A DNA stretch of 64,000 bases from Gymnogyps californianus (GCF_018139145.2 NC_059480.1:17918428-17982427), one strand, 5' to 3'. Shown: positions 53,101 through 59,085, numbered from the stretch's first letter. The notes: generated by a model not told the origin, from the sequence alone. Translations and numbers: made by a program.

Positions 53101-55399
53101 TTTACAAAACTCAGGTAGTCTTCCGTAAAGCTTCAAAGCTTTTCCCTCCCCAGGAAAAGCATCCTGGTGCTTTAATGCTTTAACGTCTCAGGGACACCTC
53201 AGAACTTCAGAGCACTCCCCATGTGATGTGCAAAAGACCATGTCTCCTCAGAGTGTAGATTGATTCAGGGAGCTCTGCTCAGAGACCAGTGACAGGTAAG
53301 TGTTAAGTAAAATGGCTGTTCCAAATGTGTTTTGAATAAATTTCTGTTATATCTGAAAATACAGTAAATGGCTTGTAAGCCCAGTTTAAGTGGTGTTAGC
53401 ATTCTGACGTTAACCTGGCAACAACTCTGAAGCACAGTTTAAGATACACGGGAGTTTAGTTGCAAATGTGGTCGCTACCAGTAAAAATGTGTGATGTGTA
53501 CATGGATCTCACAAGCTCTTGTAACACAAAGGAGCAAGTAGAGGAGTTGATGCCCTCTTTCCAAATCACACAAAGTGTTCTGTCCAAGCAAAACATTGTT
53601 GAGGTAAGAGGGGACCTTTGACAGGGGGAGATTGTTTTATTTTTAAATAAGCTATTTTTGCACTGCTTACTGGTATGAACTAAAATGAACTCAGTTCCTA
53701 TGTTTCTTAACTTCTTCTAACGAACACTGTGATAAAAGCTGCAAGGGTTTTTACACTAACAGTGCCTTCCAGTTTTTAAATTTTGTTTGTCATGACTGAC
53801 TGTGGTATGGAGTCATTCCAAAGCTTTTCCCCTTATCTATTTGCATACATAAGAGAAAAGATAAGGCATATTTGCTCAAGTTTACAAGTATTTTCTCAAA
53901 AAGCACACTTTTTTCAAAATAACATAAATTTGCTGGAAGAACAATGTATTTCAGCCTGATCATATGGCTTACTGTGAGAATTTCAGTCTGGGTTCATTTG
54001 TTTTCTCTCCGCTCTGAGCTTTGCGGGAGGAGTGTTGGCTGCCACTGCTTATGCTGAAGGATTTCTTTAACATCAAAAATCAGTAAAGATTCAGTGGAGA
54101 AATGCAGGTTGCTGTGGAAACAACACGTCAAAAATAATCTCTGTAGCTGTATAGGAAGGACACTGGTTGTTTTCTACAGATACAGAGAACTGTTGGACAT
54201 GTATCCTGACTGTTGTGGAGTGAGGATGGCCAGGATGTGCCAAGGACTTGCGTAGGATGAGGCTTTAAATCCATCTTAGACTGAGAATAGCACAATTATT
54301 AATAAACACTTTGAAACCTCTTTTTGCATTTTGCGTATTACTCTTATTCCTTAGAATGCTTTTGGAGGTAACCTGCTAAGTGGGGGTACTTCTGGAAGAC
54401 AAATAAGCGATAGTGACTCACACATAACATAGGATGGATATTTGCCTATAAATAAGCTGTCGATTTCTCATTGCCTTGAACGGGAGAAATGGCATTTTCT
54501 ACATTTATGATCAAGGTTATTTCAGTCATGCATAGAAGCAAGTAGTCTTTTTTTTTCTTTCTCTTCCATAAAACAGCTAGTGTTTTCTGCTTTTTTTTTT
54601 GTGCCTTCCAAGGACTTTTTGTAATGGTAGAGATCAGCACATGCGTACAGACAGAAGGACTTCAGAGGGGCAGTGTGTCTCATGAGATGAGAATTGCTTT
54701 TACATATGACATTTCCTCTTAGACTTGTTGCACAGTGTTTCCATAGCACACACTAGTATTTCATTCTCTGCTTTAAAGCAGGTCTTTCCTCAAGTTTGAT
54801 AGCTAAACAGGCTTGCTACATGAGGACTCCCGCAAAAAGGCAGTTGTGTTTTGGAAAGGAAGCCATGGTTCCTTTCCTACTCTGTGTTGTAGCAAGGTCA
54901 TCATGTTGAAGCAAAGCTTTCCCCCTCCTTAAGTTCATCTACTTTTGGTTTCATAAACTGCTGCCATTTCAGTGTGGGGAGAGATAGGGGACAATTTACT
55001 ATTCCCCACTTCTCCCACAATCATTTTTCAATTTCTTATTTGTACAATTTTCTAATAAACAAACACAAGGATTACCCCAAGGCCGCCTCCTTTGAGTAGT
55101 CATGTTCACGGTTCTTTAGTCACAAGCAGAAATTTCATTTCATACCTGTGTGTGTGCTAGCTGTCCATAACAGTTCATATTTCAGTCACCTTTTGCTTAA
55201 TTTTTTTTTCTTTTCAGTTGAGTGTTTTTTCATCCATTTTGTTTTTGTCTTTGTTTTGTTCCCCATTCAGGAGCAATTATGTTTGCCTCTACATATTTTA
55301 GAAGAGAAGGGTTTGACACAGGTAGCTGTGACTGTCCAGGCGCTCCTGGAGCTGGCACCCCCAAAGCAGCAGCAACTTCACCACTTGTCTGCTGTGTAA
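16976..55399 (+). CDS. LRCH3: LRCH3, leucine-rich repeats and calponin homology domain protein 3 (5' partial; exon 1 outside window)
   Basis: The CDS joins 16976-17120, 18649-18775, 19520-19625, 19812-19948, 20921-21030, 25347-25440, 26337-26457, 28994-29142, 31581-31657, [34926-35021], 35452-35503, 35659-35799, 37053-37100, 38231-38284, [41834-41914], 43265-43336, 44235-44283, 44786-44899, 45529-45647, 47211-47348, 49600-49677 and 55271-55399; brackets mark probable cassettes. All junctions are GT-AG and keep frame, giving 744 residues with both cassettes or 685 without, before adding exon 1. The product has about eight LRRs, a Ser/Pro-rich linker, a charged helix (RRTRREAQLAALQYEEE-like) and a C-terminal CH domain (DGVVLCHLANHVRP). 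I recognise LRCH3 rather than LRCH1, 2 or 4 from segments such as CHFVSLE, NLYQNCIRYIPEA, DSGFNSVDSGDKRWSGNE and EKGLTQVAVTVQALLELAPPK. LRCH3 is known as a scaffold that works with DOCK7 and myosin VI on septins and actin. No frameshift or premature stop was seen. IQCG converges from the right. Confidence 0.97.
17121..18648 (+). other. LRCH3 intron
   Basis: This is 1.5 kb of AT-rich intron. I see no repeat or gene beyond a T9 run near 17883. Confidence 0.85.
18649..18775 (+). CDS. LRCH3: LRCH3 exon: LRR
   Basis: The acceptor is AAAAAG and the donor is CTT|GTGAGT. The first base completes Ser and the exon ends in phase 0. It encodes the LRRs with RNQLSTLPVHLCSLPLKVL and ASNNKLVSIPEEIGQLRQL. 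The segment LPLKVLIASNNKLVSIPEEIG is LRCH3-like. Confidence 0.97.
18776..19519 (+). other. LRCH3 intron with MIR-like relics
   Basis: This 744-bp intron contains two blocks that resemble parts of the MIR SINE consensus: a CAAGTTACTTAAATCT block near 18983-19012 and a TTTCCTCATGTATTTAAAATGAG block from about 19337. Nothing else was recognised. Confidence 0.75.
19337..19425 (+). mobile_element. MIR-like SINE fragment
   Basis: The order TTTCCTCATGTATTTAAAATGAG, then ATAATG, then a GAGATTTAATGAATAT tail matches the remembered layout of the MIR core and 3' part (TTTCCTCATCTGTAAAATG, then ATAAT, then GAGGATTAAATGAGAT). It is old and diverged. No target-site duplication is recognisable. Confidence 0.5.
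19520..19625 (+). CDS. LRCH3: LRCH3 exon: LRR
   Basis: The acceptor is TTTGTAG and the donor is GAAG|GTGAGA. It begins in phase 0 and ends with one base. It encodes DVSCNEIQTIPPQIGNLE and RDLNVRRNNLVRLPE, two LRR units with the Asn ladder intact. Confidence 0.97.
19812..19948 (+). CDS. LRCH3: LRCH3 exon: last LRRs
   Basis: The acceptor is TCTCCAG and the donor is ACAG|GTAAAC. A 186-bp intron separates it from the previous exon. It encodes ELAELPLIRLDFSCNKITT, then IPVCYRNLRHLQTIMLENN, then PLQSPPAQ. The PLQSPPAQ end marks the cap of the LRR domain in the LRCH family. Confidence 0.97.
19949..20920 (+). other. LRCH3 intron
   Basis: This is about 1 kb of AT-rich intron ending in a T17 tract that forms the acceptor pyrimidine tract (20901-20917, then AAG). 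No other feature was seen. Confidence 0.85.
20921..21030 (+). CDS. LRCH3: LRCH3 exon: post-LRR segment
   Basis: The acceptor is TTTAAG and the donor is TTG|GTAAGT. It encodes ICIKGKIHIFKYLNIEACKI, then APDLPDYDRRPMGFGSC. The ICxKGKxHIFKYLNIxAC block directly after the LRRs is conserved across LRCH proteins, and the PDYDRRP part points to LRCH3. The exon ends with two bases of a Cys codon. Confidence 0.97.
21031..25346 (+). other. LRCH3 intron (4.3 kb)
   Basis: It contains a (TAA)7 repeat at 24315-24335 directly after a perfect 10-bp palindrome GCACGCGTGC at 24295-24304. No gene was recognised. The open frames in it are short and lack splice-consistent borders. Confidence 0.85.
24315..24335. 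repeat. (TAA)7 microsatellite
   Basis: Seven TAA units lie in LRCH3 intron DNA. Confidence 0.93.
25347..25440 (+). CDS. LRCH3: LRCH3 exon: linker
   Basis: The acceptor is TTGACAG and the donor is GAA|GTAAGT. The first base completes Cys and the exon ends in phase 0. It encodes HEELYSSRPYGALDSGFNS, then VDSGDKRWSGNE. This Ser/Gly-rich acidic stretch is near-identical to mammalian LRCH3 as I remember it, so the linker holds a conserved motif (SGFNSVDSGDKRW). Confidence 0.97.
25441..26336 (+). other. LRCH3 intron
   Basis: This is 0.9 kb of AT-rich intron. Nothing was recognised. Confidence 0.85.
26337..26457 (+). CDS. LRCH3: LRCH3 exon: basic linker
   Basis: The acceptor is CTAAAG and the donor is GAG|GTAAAT. 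It begins in phase 0 and ends with one base. It encodes PTDEFSDLPLRVAEITKEQR, then LRRESQYQENRGSTVITNGG. The segment EITKEQRLRRESQYQENRG is diagnostic of LRCH3. Confidence 0.97.
26458..28993 (+). other. LRCH3 intron (2.5 kb)
   Basis: It includes a strongly pyrimidine-biased stretch (about 27120-27480, rich in CTTCTT and TTCC words) and an ATT trinucleotide repeat at about 27827-27845. No exon-like segment was supported. Confidence 0.85.
27827..27845. repeat. (ATT)n microsatellite
   Basis: About six ATT units lie inside an LRCH3 intron. Confidence 0.9.
28994..29142 (+). CDS. LRCH3: LRCH3 exon: acidic linker
   Basis: The acceptor is ATGTCAAG and the donor is GAG|GTGGTG, which is weaker than its neighbours. 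Two bases complete Val and the exon ends in phase 0. It encodes VEHDLDQIDYIDSCATEEEE, a six-Glu run, then DSLSSQFMAYIDQRRISNE. The DLDQIDYIDSC and SLSSQFMAYI motifs match LRCH3. Confidence 0.96.
29143..31580 (+). other. LRCH3 intron (2.4 kb)
   Basis: AT-rich, with an A-run then TTTTA-type low-complexity tract at about 30018-30076. Nothing gene-like was found. Confidence 0.85.
31581..31657 (+). CDS. LRCH3: LRCH3 exon: linker
   Basis: The acceptor is TGCTTAG and the donor is ACAG|GTAAGA. It encodes GSAVKPVSIREFQRTEDTRR, then YLHQN, and ends with two bases of an Arg codon. Either the cassette at 34926 (first base G) or the exon at 35452 (first base A) can complete Arg, so both splice choices keep the residue and the frame. 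Confidence 0.96.
32854..33467 (-). mobile_element. Solo LTR of an avian endogenous retrovirus, ERVL-like
   Basis: The element has near-perfect 11-bp terminal inverted repeats (TGTCATGGTTT at the left, AAACCAGGACA at the right, one mismatch) and a 5-bp target duplication TCCCC on both sides (32849-32853 and 33468-33472). On the minus strand it shows a TATATAA box (33197-33203) and an ATTAAA poly(A) signal (32982-32987), the order expected in an LTR. There is no internal region and no retroviral gene, so the provirus was lost by LTR-LTR recombination. The sequence resembles a family I know as common in neoavian birds, and the 5-bp duplication fits ERVL-type integration. The family name was not verified. 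Confidence 0.85.
33509..33528. repeat. (TTTG)5 simple repeat
   Basis: Five TTTG units lie just beyond the solo LTR. Confidence 0.9.
34926..35021 (+). CDS. LRCH3: LRCH3 probable 32-codon cassette exon
   Basis: The acceptor is ACCTGCAG and the donor is GAG|GTAGGG. Length is 96 bases, and the exon can be skipped or included without changing frame or the boundary Arg. It would add DTDELRRPETLNLMQDREHH, then QVLRSYVDRTE, a strongly charged, probably helical insert. No stop occurs in the phase used. It is not part of the LRCH3 form I remember best, so optional use is inferred. The Arg/Glu-rich composition is unlike intron DNA. Confidence 0.75.
35452..35503 (+). CDS. LRCH3: LRCH3 small linker exon
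   Basis: The acceptor is TTTGTCAG and the donor is CAG|GTAACA. The first base completes Arg and the exon ends in phase 0. It encodes PPADSPYFLSLSSHHSQ, matching the PAxxxxLLSLSxSHNQ part of mammalian LRCH3. Confidence 0.93.
35659..35799 (+). CDS. LRCH3: LRCH3 exon: charged helix
   Basis: The acceptor is TGTTCCAG and the donor is AAG|GTACTT, phase 0 at both ends, 47 codons. It encodes VPNTDPELHRRHIERTRREA, then QLAALQYEEERMRTKQIQRE, then AVLDFVK. The Arg/Glu/Gln-rich run suggests a long single helix or coiled coil and is highly conserved in LRCH3. Confidence 0.97.
35800..37052 (+). other. LRCH3 intron
   Basis: This is 1.25 kb of AT-rich intron. Nothing was recognised. Confidence 0.85.
37053..37100 (+). 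CDS. LRCH3: LRCH3 16-codon exon
   Basis: The acceptor is CTCTATAG and the donor is GAG|GTAAGA. It is a phase 0 micro-exon encoding QKASLSPQKQSPLDSE. The family equivalent is QKASQSPQKQHPLLDG. Confidence 0.93.
37101..38230 (+). other. LRCH3 intron
   Basis: This is 1.1 kb of AT-rich intron. A short direct duplication, GTGTTTCTGACATT twice in tandem (about 38176-38205), lies just before the next exon. Confidence 0.85.
38231..38284 (+). CDS. LRCH3: LRCH3 18-codon exon
   Basis: The acceptor is CACCTCCCAG and the donor is GTG|GTAAGA. It is a phase 0 exon encoding CPFPSRRSQHTDDSALLV, matching CPFPSRRSQHTDDSAL in mammalian LRCH3. Confidence 0.95.
38285..41833 (+). other. LRCH3 intron (3.5 kb)
   Basis: Very AT-rich, with short A-runs at 39931-39945 and 40256-40287. 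The stretch near 41110-41391 has an open frame, but no pair of usable splice sites keeps the LRCH3 frame. Confidence 0.85.
41834..41914 (+). CDS. LRCH3: LRCH3 probable 27-codon cassette exon
   Basis: The acceptor is CCTGACAG, after a strong TCTTTCTTTCC tract, and the donor is CAG|GTGAAG. It is phase 0 at both ends and 81 bases, so it can be skipped cleanly. It encodes NGFEPLFVFEIDSNTNTIKR, then RPGTRKQ. It ends in a basic KRRPGTRK cluster that could act as a nuclear-localisation or phospholipid-binding patch (inference). Flanking exons join ALLV to SLSGLNQ without it, as in the LRCH3 form I remember. Confidence 0.78.
41915..43264 (+). other. LRCH3 intron
   Basis: This is 1.35 kb with no recognised element. 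A 7-bp inverted repeat (AGATTCC at 42721-42727 and GGAATCT at 42734-42740) is the only notable pattern. Confidence 0.8.
43265..43336 (+). CDS. LRCH3: LRCH3 24-codon exon
   Basis: The acceptor is TGCATTCAG and the donor is AAG|GTATCT, phase 0. It encodes SLSGLNQESCATTLPNASTF, then SPVK, matching SLSGLNQxxCAATLPxxSxFxPxK of LRCH3. Confidence 0.95.
43337..44234 (+). other. LRCH3 intron
   Basis: This is 0.9 kb of AT-rich intron. An open frame at 43880-44158 has no supporting splice borders. Confidence 0.82.
44235..44283 (+). CDS. LRCH3: LRCH3 17-codon exon
   Basis: The acceptor is GTCCACAG and the donor is ACAG|GTAACA. It begins in phase 0 and ends with one base. It encodes SDDRSTISPGSPTTQT, a Ser/Thr/Pro-rich disordered segment (family SDDRPNALLSSPATET). 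Confidence 0.92.
44284..44785 (+). other. LRCH3 intron
   Basis: This is 0.5 kb ending in a long C/T tract before the TTTAG acceptor. Nothing else was seen. Confidence 0.85.
44786..44899 (+). CDS. LRCH3: LRCH3 exon: Pro-rich linker
   Basis: The acceptor is TTGTTTAG and the donor is AAAG|GTAGGT. Two bases complete Val and the exon leaves one base. It encodes VHLSPPYPGHAAPPSHRNPS, then QRPESFLFRAAVRDEANK. The QRPESFLFRA motif is conserved in LRCH3. Confidence 0.95.
45138..45364 (+). other. Candidate alternative LRCH3 exon with in-frame stop
   Basis: A pyrimidine-rich stretch (TTTCTTCTTCC) leads to an AAAAAG acceptor. Read in the phase left by the exon at 44786-44899 (one G), the frame stays open for 75 codons. 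It starts DTKEMPQKPSTTDEGSLINF, has a NCSFCRKTERFQHTPC segment and ends KEKCVKEHLI before TAG at 45362-45364. No strong donor or nearby AATAAA was seen, so it would be a weak cassette, an alternative 3' end, or chance. Confidence 0.28.
45529..45647 (+). CDS. LRCH3: LRCH3 exon: entry to CH domain
   Basis: The acceptor is TTTTTTAG and the donor is AAG|GTAAGT. Two bases complete Ala and the exon ends in phase 0. It encodes AVTSSSTRALSPANDSADPR, then VRQNSKQREEELELIEQLRK. The RQNSxQREEELELIxQLRK block opens the CH domain in LRCH3. Confidence 0.97.
45648..47210 (+). other. LRCH3 intron
   Basis: This is 1.56 kb with a T21 run near 46610-46630. No embedded gene was recognised. Confidence 0.83.
47211..47348 (+). 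CDS. LRCH3: LRCH3 exon: CH domain core
   Basis: The acceptor is TTTCTACAG and the donor is GTT|GTAAGT. It is phase 0 with 46 codons. It encodes NIESRLKVSLPSDLGAALTD, then GVVLCHLANHVRPRSVPSIH, then VPSPAV. The GxxLTDGVVLCHLANHVRP signature is the core helix of the single CH domain. Confidence 0.98.
47349..49599 (+). other. LRCH3 intron (2.25 kb)
   Basis: AT-rich. No repeat family or gene was recognised. Confidence 0.83.
49600..49677 (+). CDS. LRCH3: LRCH3 exon: CH domain, branch point for two endings
   Basis: The acceptor is TTTGCAG and the donor is CAG|GTACGT, phase 0. It encodes PKLTMAKCRRNVENFLEACR, then RIGVPQ. Its donor can join in frame to either of two terminal exons, 51961-52161 or 55271-55399. 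Confidence 0.97.
49678..51960 (+). other. LRCH3 intron before the alternative terminal exon
   Basis: This is 2.3 kb, AT-rich, without a recognised element. It ends in a strong C/T tract (TTTTTTTTCTGTCTGTTTTCCC) before GGACAG. Confidence 0.83.
51961..52161 (+). CDS. LRCH3: LRCH3 alternative terminal exon: membrane-anchored C-terminus
   Basis: The acceptor is CTCTGGACAG. Phase 0 continues from VPQ, giving 66 codons and TAG at 52159-52161. It encodes DNLCSPSDILQLNLSVKRTV, then ETLLSLGTDSEESSLVSLS, then a hydrophobic stretch beginning IQLWGFVVFYCTLML and ending RWVFFL. The first 27 residues replace the last CH helix and share 12 positions with the other ending (LC, P, IL, V, TV, LL). The tail would span a membrane and leave only a few residues outside, like a tail-anchored protein. 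LRCH4 is known to carry a predicted C-terminal transmembrane segment, and membrane-tailed forms of other family members are plausible. Confidence 0.88.
   Translation, partial: DNLCSPSDILQLNLSVKRTVETLLSLGTDSEESSLVSLSIQLWGFVVFYCTLMLTLCMFYRWVFFL
52162..53360 (+). other. LRCH3: Probable 3' UTR of the membrane-tailed LRCH3 isoform
   Basis: The stretch runs from the stop at 52161 to a canonical AATAAA at 53335-53340. It carries a MIR-like SINE (52490-52595). The exact cleavage site is inferred. Confidence 0.5.
52490..52595 (+). mobile_element. MIR-like SINE fragment
   Basis: The words GTGCCTCAGTTTCCCCATCT, then GTATAATGGGAATTG, then GCTTGAGGATTATCTGATGA follow the MIR consensus layout (CCTCAGTTTCCTCATCTGTAAAATGGG, later GAGGATTAAATGAGATAAT) as I remember it. 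MIR elements are ancient amniote SINEs and birds keep few of them. Confidence 0.72.
53361..55270 (+). other. Remaining LRCH3 intron before the soluble terminal exon
   Basis: AT-rich, no recognised gene. It ends in a T-rich tract and CCCATTCAG acceptor. Short T runs occur at 54548-54600. Confidence 0.8.
55271..55399 (+). CDS. LRCH3: LRCH3 terminal exon: soluble C-terminus
   Basis: The acceptor is CCCATTCAG. It is phase 0, with 42 codons and TAA at 55397-55399. It encodes EQLCLPLHILEEKGLTQVAV, then TVQALLELAPPKQQQLHHLS, then AV. It completes the CH domain with its last helix and a short Gln/His tail. This matches the canonical mammalian LRCH3 end, differing mainly in the tail. Confidence 0.98.
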   Translation, partial: EQLCLPLHILEEKGLTQVAVTVQALLELAPPKQQQLHHLSAV

Positions 55400-56539
55400 A
55401 GACCTCCGGGACCTTTTGGGTTACCTTGGCTAAGCAGAAGGACGTGAAGACTTTACTGCCCATGCAGTGCATCCAAACACACAGAGCTCTGTTCTAAGGA
55501 AATGAGTTTCCATGATTCCTGACAGGAATGTTTTACTTCATTTCTCCATTTTTTTTGGAGATCACAACAGTTTCCAATAACATTTTTATTATCATTTTTT
55601 GCCCCTTATTTAAAAAAAAAAGAGTTCATTGGGCGGAGGGCAGGGAATTCCAGTGGCTGGCTGTTGGAGCCAGCTGTAGAAACGGACCTTGTAGACTGAA
55701 GACATGGGTGTAGAGTTTGGAAAGCGATCCCTAGGGGAATTCATTTGTAAAAAAGGATGTTGCTGCAGTGGGCACATGGGTAATGAAATTTCTTTCCTTC
55801 CCTGCAGGGTTCAAAGAAAGGGAATTTCTTTGCCTCCAAAGAACAACAGCTATTTCTATTGTATATTAAAAAAATTGCAACACACAACCTGCAGTATTTC
55901 ATAACAGGGTCAAACCTCATGCAGCTGTAACTTGTGTTGGCATGTCCTCATTACTTAAAATTTGAAGGAAGAAAGAACTGATTTTTTTTTTTTTTCCCCC
56001 CAAGGGAAAAAATACTGCATGTTTTCTCCACAAGAAACATCTTAGTAAAAGATACTAAACCAGAACTGTTCAAATTGTATTAATCACATTAGCATTCTTG
56101 CTGGGTTCACTTTCTGTTTGGGTTTTAACATGTCTTTATCTAAAAATTTTTCCAACATCAGTGGAGGGAGATCTCCTGTCTCCTCTCACCTCCCCTTCTG
56201 GCCACGTAGGGATGCGTTTGGTTACTCAGTAGTTTTGTCAGATGATGACTAGATGTCATCAAGAACGATGTATGTATTTTCACTGCAGTGTGAAGAATGC
56301 ATGCCATTATGATGGCTATTATGATTAGCCTGCCATGCTAATCATTAGAAACCCATTGTCAAATAATAGATTTATTAGGGGCTGAAGCATCCCATGCAGA
56401 CACGCCGGCACTGGTGAGTGTCCCAGCCACTGAGAAATTTATCATTTTAAGAACACAATTACTGAATTTCCATAGGTGGGCTGCATATTGCCGAAGCAGT
56501 GATCTGTTGCAAAAGAGAGCTTCTATTTGCGAGTTGAAC

Positions 56540-56562
56540 AAGGCTTTAATAAATAAAGCCTT
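56540..56562. promoter_or_regulatory. Hairpin displaying two overlapping AATAAA signals
   Basis: AAGGCTTTA (56540-56548) and TAAAGCCTT (56554-56562) form a perfect 9-bp inverted repeat around a 5-base loop. The loop and stem edge spell AATAAA twice (56548-56553, 56552-56557). It could modulate an alternative poly(A) site; this is inference. Confidence 0.4.
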
Positions 56563-56790
56563 TTATCATTGGAATTTATGTAGAGATGCACTGGTTTTAC
56601 AGAACTACCCTTACTTCCTTCCTTTGTCCCTAACATAAAAATGGAAATTCAATATACAGGAATGGGAGAGGCAGCCGACAAGTTTTGCATTTTGCTGGAA
56701 AGGTGACCTGTGAAACAAAGACTAGCTCTGTGTGCTGTGGTCCTAGTGACGAGGCCAAGCTCACTACCAGATCAGTTACAATAATTCTCT

Positions 56791-56825
56791 CCCCCCCCCC
56801 CCCCCCCCCAAAAAAAAAAAAAAAA
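56791..56825. repeat. C19A16 homopolymer pair
   Basis: Nineteen C are followed directly by sixteen A in the 3' UTR. It is prone to length error in both replication and sequencing. Confidence 0.93.
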
Positions 56826-58535
56826 GACCTTGCAAAATCCAGTTCTCCACCCATGCAGTTCCTTTCTTAGGTTTTGGCCAATTTAAAGCATCCCAGAACA
56901 TTACGCTACTAATACATGGTGCACGGGGTCTGAGACCAACTTCAGGCATCGGAGGTATTCCATCTGGGGATACATTTGAAGCAGAATACACCAAGAGGAT
57001 TTCATGGGGATAAAGGAAGAAGAAATGGGAACAGGCTAGCTAAAAGTCATTTTTGCTGAAGTAAACCTGCCATGGGAACACTGGCAAGGACTGGTCTTAG
57101 CTGGATTTTTCCCCTTTTCATTTGCAGTTTTGATTCCACTCTGTTTTGCTTCATGTATTTCTTTCAAGGTCCATTGTGGTGACTGTTGAATCCCTTATTT
57201 CACATAAATATTCCAGTTGCTTCTTATTGGCATTGGTTGATCATGTTGCAAGTGGAGAGGAACACCTGAAGGGTATTTAAAACTGCACAGCTGAAGAGAG
57301 AAGCCTTTTCATACTGGGTAAGCGCGTTGCCCTGAGCCCTGCAAGAAATGAAAATGCCAATAACTTGCAGTACACGTAGGAAGAGAGCAGCTCCATACAG
57401 ACATACTTTCCTCCTTAAGTAGGTCTTGTGTTTCACTTAATTTTGCTTTCAAGGAGTGTTGGTAATTCTTAAGGATTACATAAAAGTGTCTGAAGTCTCT
57501 GCTGTAGTTTGCTGAGGGGAAGATTCTGCCACTCGCAGCCAACAGTACGGACCACAAGTGTTTTGTACGTTTGTCTCTGCGCGTAATTTGAAAGAGGGGG
57601 ACACTGACTTCATCTTAGTTTTCAACATTAGGTCATTTGTATTGTTACAGGGGCATGTTAACTTTTTAATAGCACACTCTTTGTGGACTGTTTAAGTATT
57701 CCTGTTTTAAGAAAGCCATTCCCTTCATGGAATTGTGAGGGTGTGTTGTTTGCTCCAGTCCAGCTTCCAGCACTTAGGGAAAATGAAACTTAACAGTAAT
57801 CAGGTTGGTGGAAGTTTGACATTTCATTAATACTAGTTTTTAGGAATTACTGGGGTGAGGAGTTGAGTCTGAACTGCAAGAAATGGCCATTTCTGTCGTG
57901 CCTGGTTAACACAGCTACTCTTCCATACGAGCGGTGCGTATGCACGGCAGCCGAGTTCATGTACGGAGCAACACTTGCGTGGCTGGGCAGGCGTTGTGTC
58001 CCCAGTATCACTTACTTTGTTCTAAGCAACGGTTCACTCTGGCAGTTTCAATGTATGTGGTCATGTTAGTTTGACGTTTATAATCCTGTGTTTTCGTGCT
58101 GGCAAACACTAAATCTTGACTAGATGTTTAGGACAAAAATCGAAACCTGAAGTTTCATCATATGGTTTATTTAATGTATTATGCCCAAACCAACTTCAGT
58201 TCTCTTTTGCAAAATGGGTTGGGATTTTTCGGTGTATTTATGTGCAATTTTTGTTGTATCCCGTGAAAGAAATATTTTAAAGAAAACGTGTATAAAACTC
58301 TATTTTGTGTGTTAAAGCAAAGAGGCAATTGTCTTTCCTCTCTGGGGCATTTGTGTTGGAGGATGGGGGAGGAATCCATCTGAGTGTTCCGTGCTCGCTG
58401 GTGTTTATACACTGACTCCATTGTGTCACCACCCTTCCTCCAACCATGTGGAGCACTGAGCAGCGTTTGAGGCTCAGCAAGTTTACGCTCTCGAGATCGA
58501 GCGGCACGGGCACTCGGGAGTCCCTGATGGCATTG

Positions 58536-58614
58536 CGGTGGTCGGGGCAAAACAGCCGGGGTTTGGGTCTTCCCCCTTGTGAAGGGGGAGGCTTTCGTAA
58601 AGGCCCCGACCCCG
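58536..58614 (+). promoter_or_regulatory. GC-rich nested hairpin in the LRCH3 3' UTR
   Basis: The outer arms GGTCGGGGC (58540-58548) and GCCCCGACC (58603-58611) are perfectly complementary and extend by three pairs across a one-base bulge. An inner hairpin of CTTCCCCCTT (58569-58578) and AAGGGGGAGG (58582-58591) has a 3-base loop and one G-U pair. Such a structure in an otherwise AT-rich UTR could bind protein or act in stability control (inference). Confidence 0.45.
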
Positions 58615-59056
58615 GTGGCCTGCTTAAAATAAATCAGAGACAACGTTCTACAGCGCCGAGAACACCTCTGTTGTTCTTGGTAGTGACACAATGGCAAATG
58701 GTATTTTTACCCTTTTATGACTATAAATGGTTCTTGGAAAAAATGTTTTAGAAACGGGGGACTTTTAAGGTGAATTTGGACATCTAAAAAATTCTTTTGT
58801 ATAGATATTGTGATGTTTTACAAAGCGATCTAATTTTGTTATTTCTGAAAACAGTGTAAACGTGTAATTAATAGAGTAAAGGATTTTAAAGCTTCATCCC
58901 ATGCTGTATGTCTGTAAATACATTCCATAATTTCTAAGTCTGTTACATACAAATGTGTCTGAATATTGTATACTTTATTTTAAATTGCCTGTATTCTGCC
59001 AGTAGTGTGAACTTCTAGCACATTGATAATATAAAAGGAAACCGTGGGTAATTTGA

Positions 59057-59062
59057 AATAAA
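59057..59062 (+). terminator. LRCH3: Probable main LRCH3 poly(A) signal
   Basis: Canonical AATAAA, followed by TTTCTTCCTGCTGTTTTTCTG as a plausible U/GU-rich downstream element. Confidence 0.7.
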
Positions 59063-59085
59063 GTTATAAAACTTACATGAATTAC

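Larger units (their letters stand above)
55400..59085 (+). other. LRCH3: LRCH3 long 3' UTR
   Basis: No coding gene is seen for 3.7 kb after the stop. The best end is the AATAAA at 59057-59062, followed within 40 bases by a T/GT-rich stretch. Internal AATAAA copies at 56548-56557 (two overlapping) and 58628-58633 could give shorter forms. A C19A16 run lies at 56791-56825 and a GC-rich hairpin cluster at 58536-58614. The long open frames on both strands at 58179-58751 are not conserved-looking proteins. Confidence 0.7.

Noticed and set aside
58179..58697. 172-codon minus-strand open frame, the longest in the window
   Set aside because: It lies antisense within the LRCH3 3' UTR across the GC-rich hairpin region. 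It has no domain, no promoter and a mixed composition, so it is better explained by local GC content and RNA structure.
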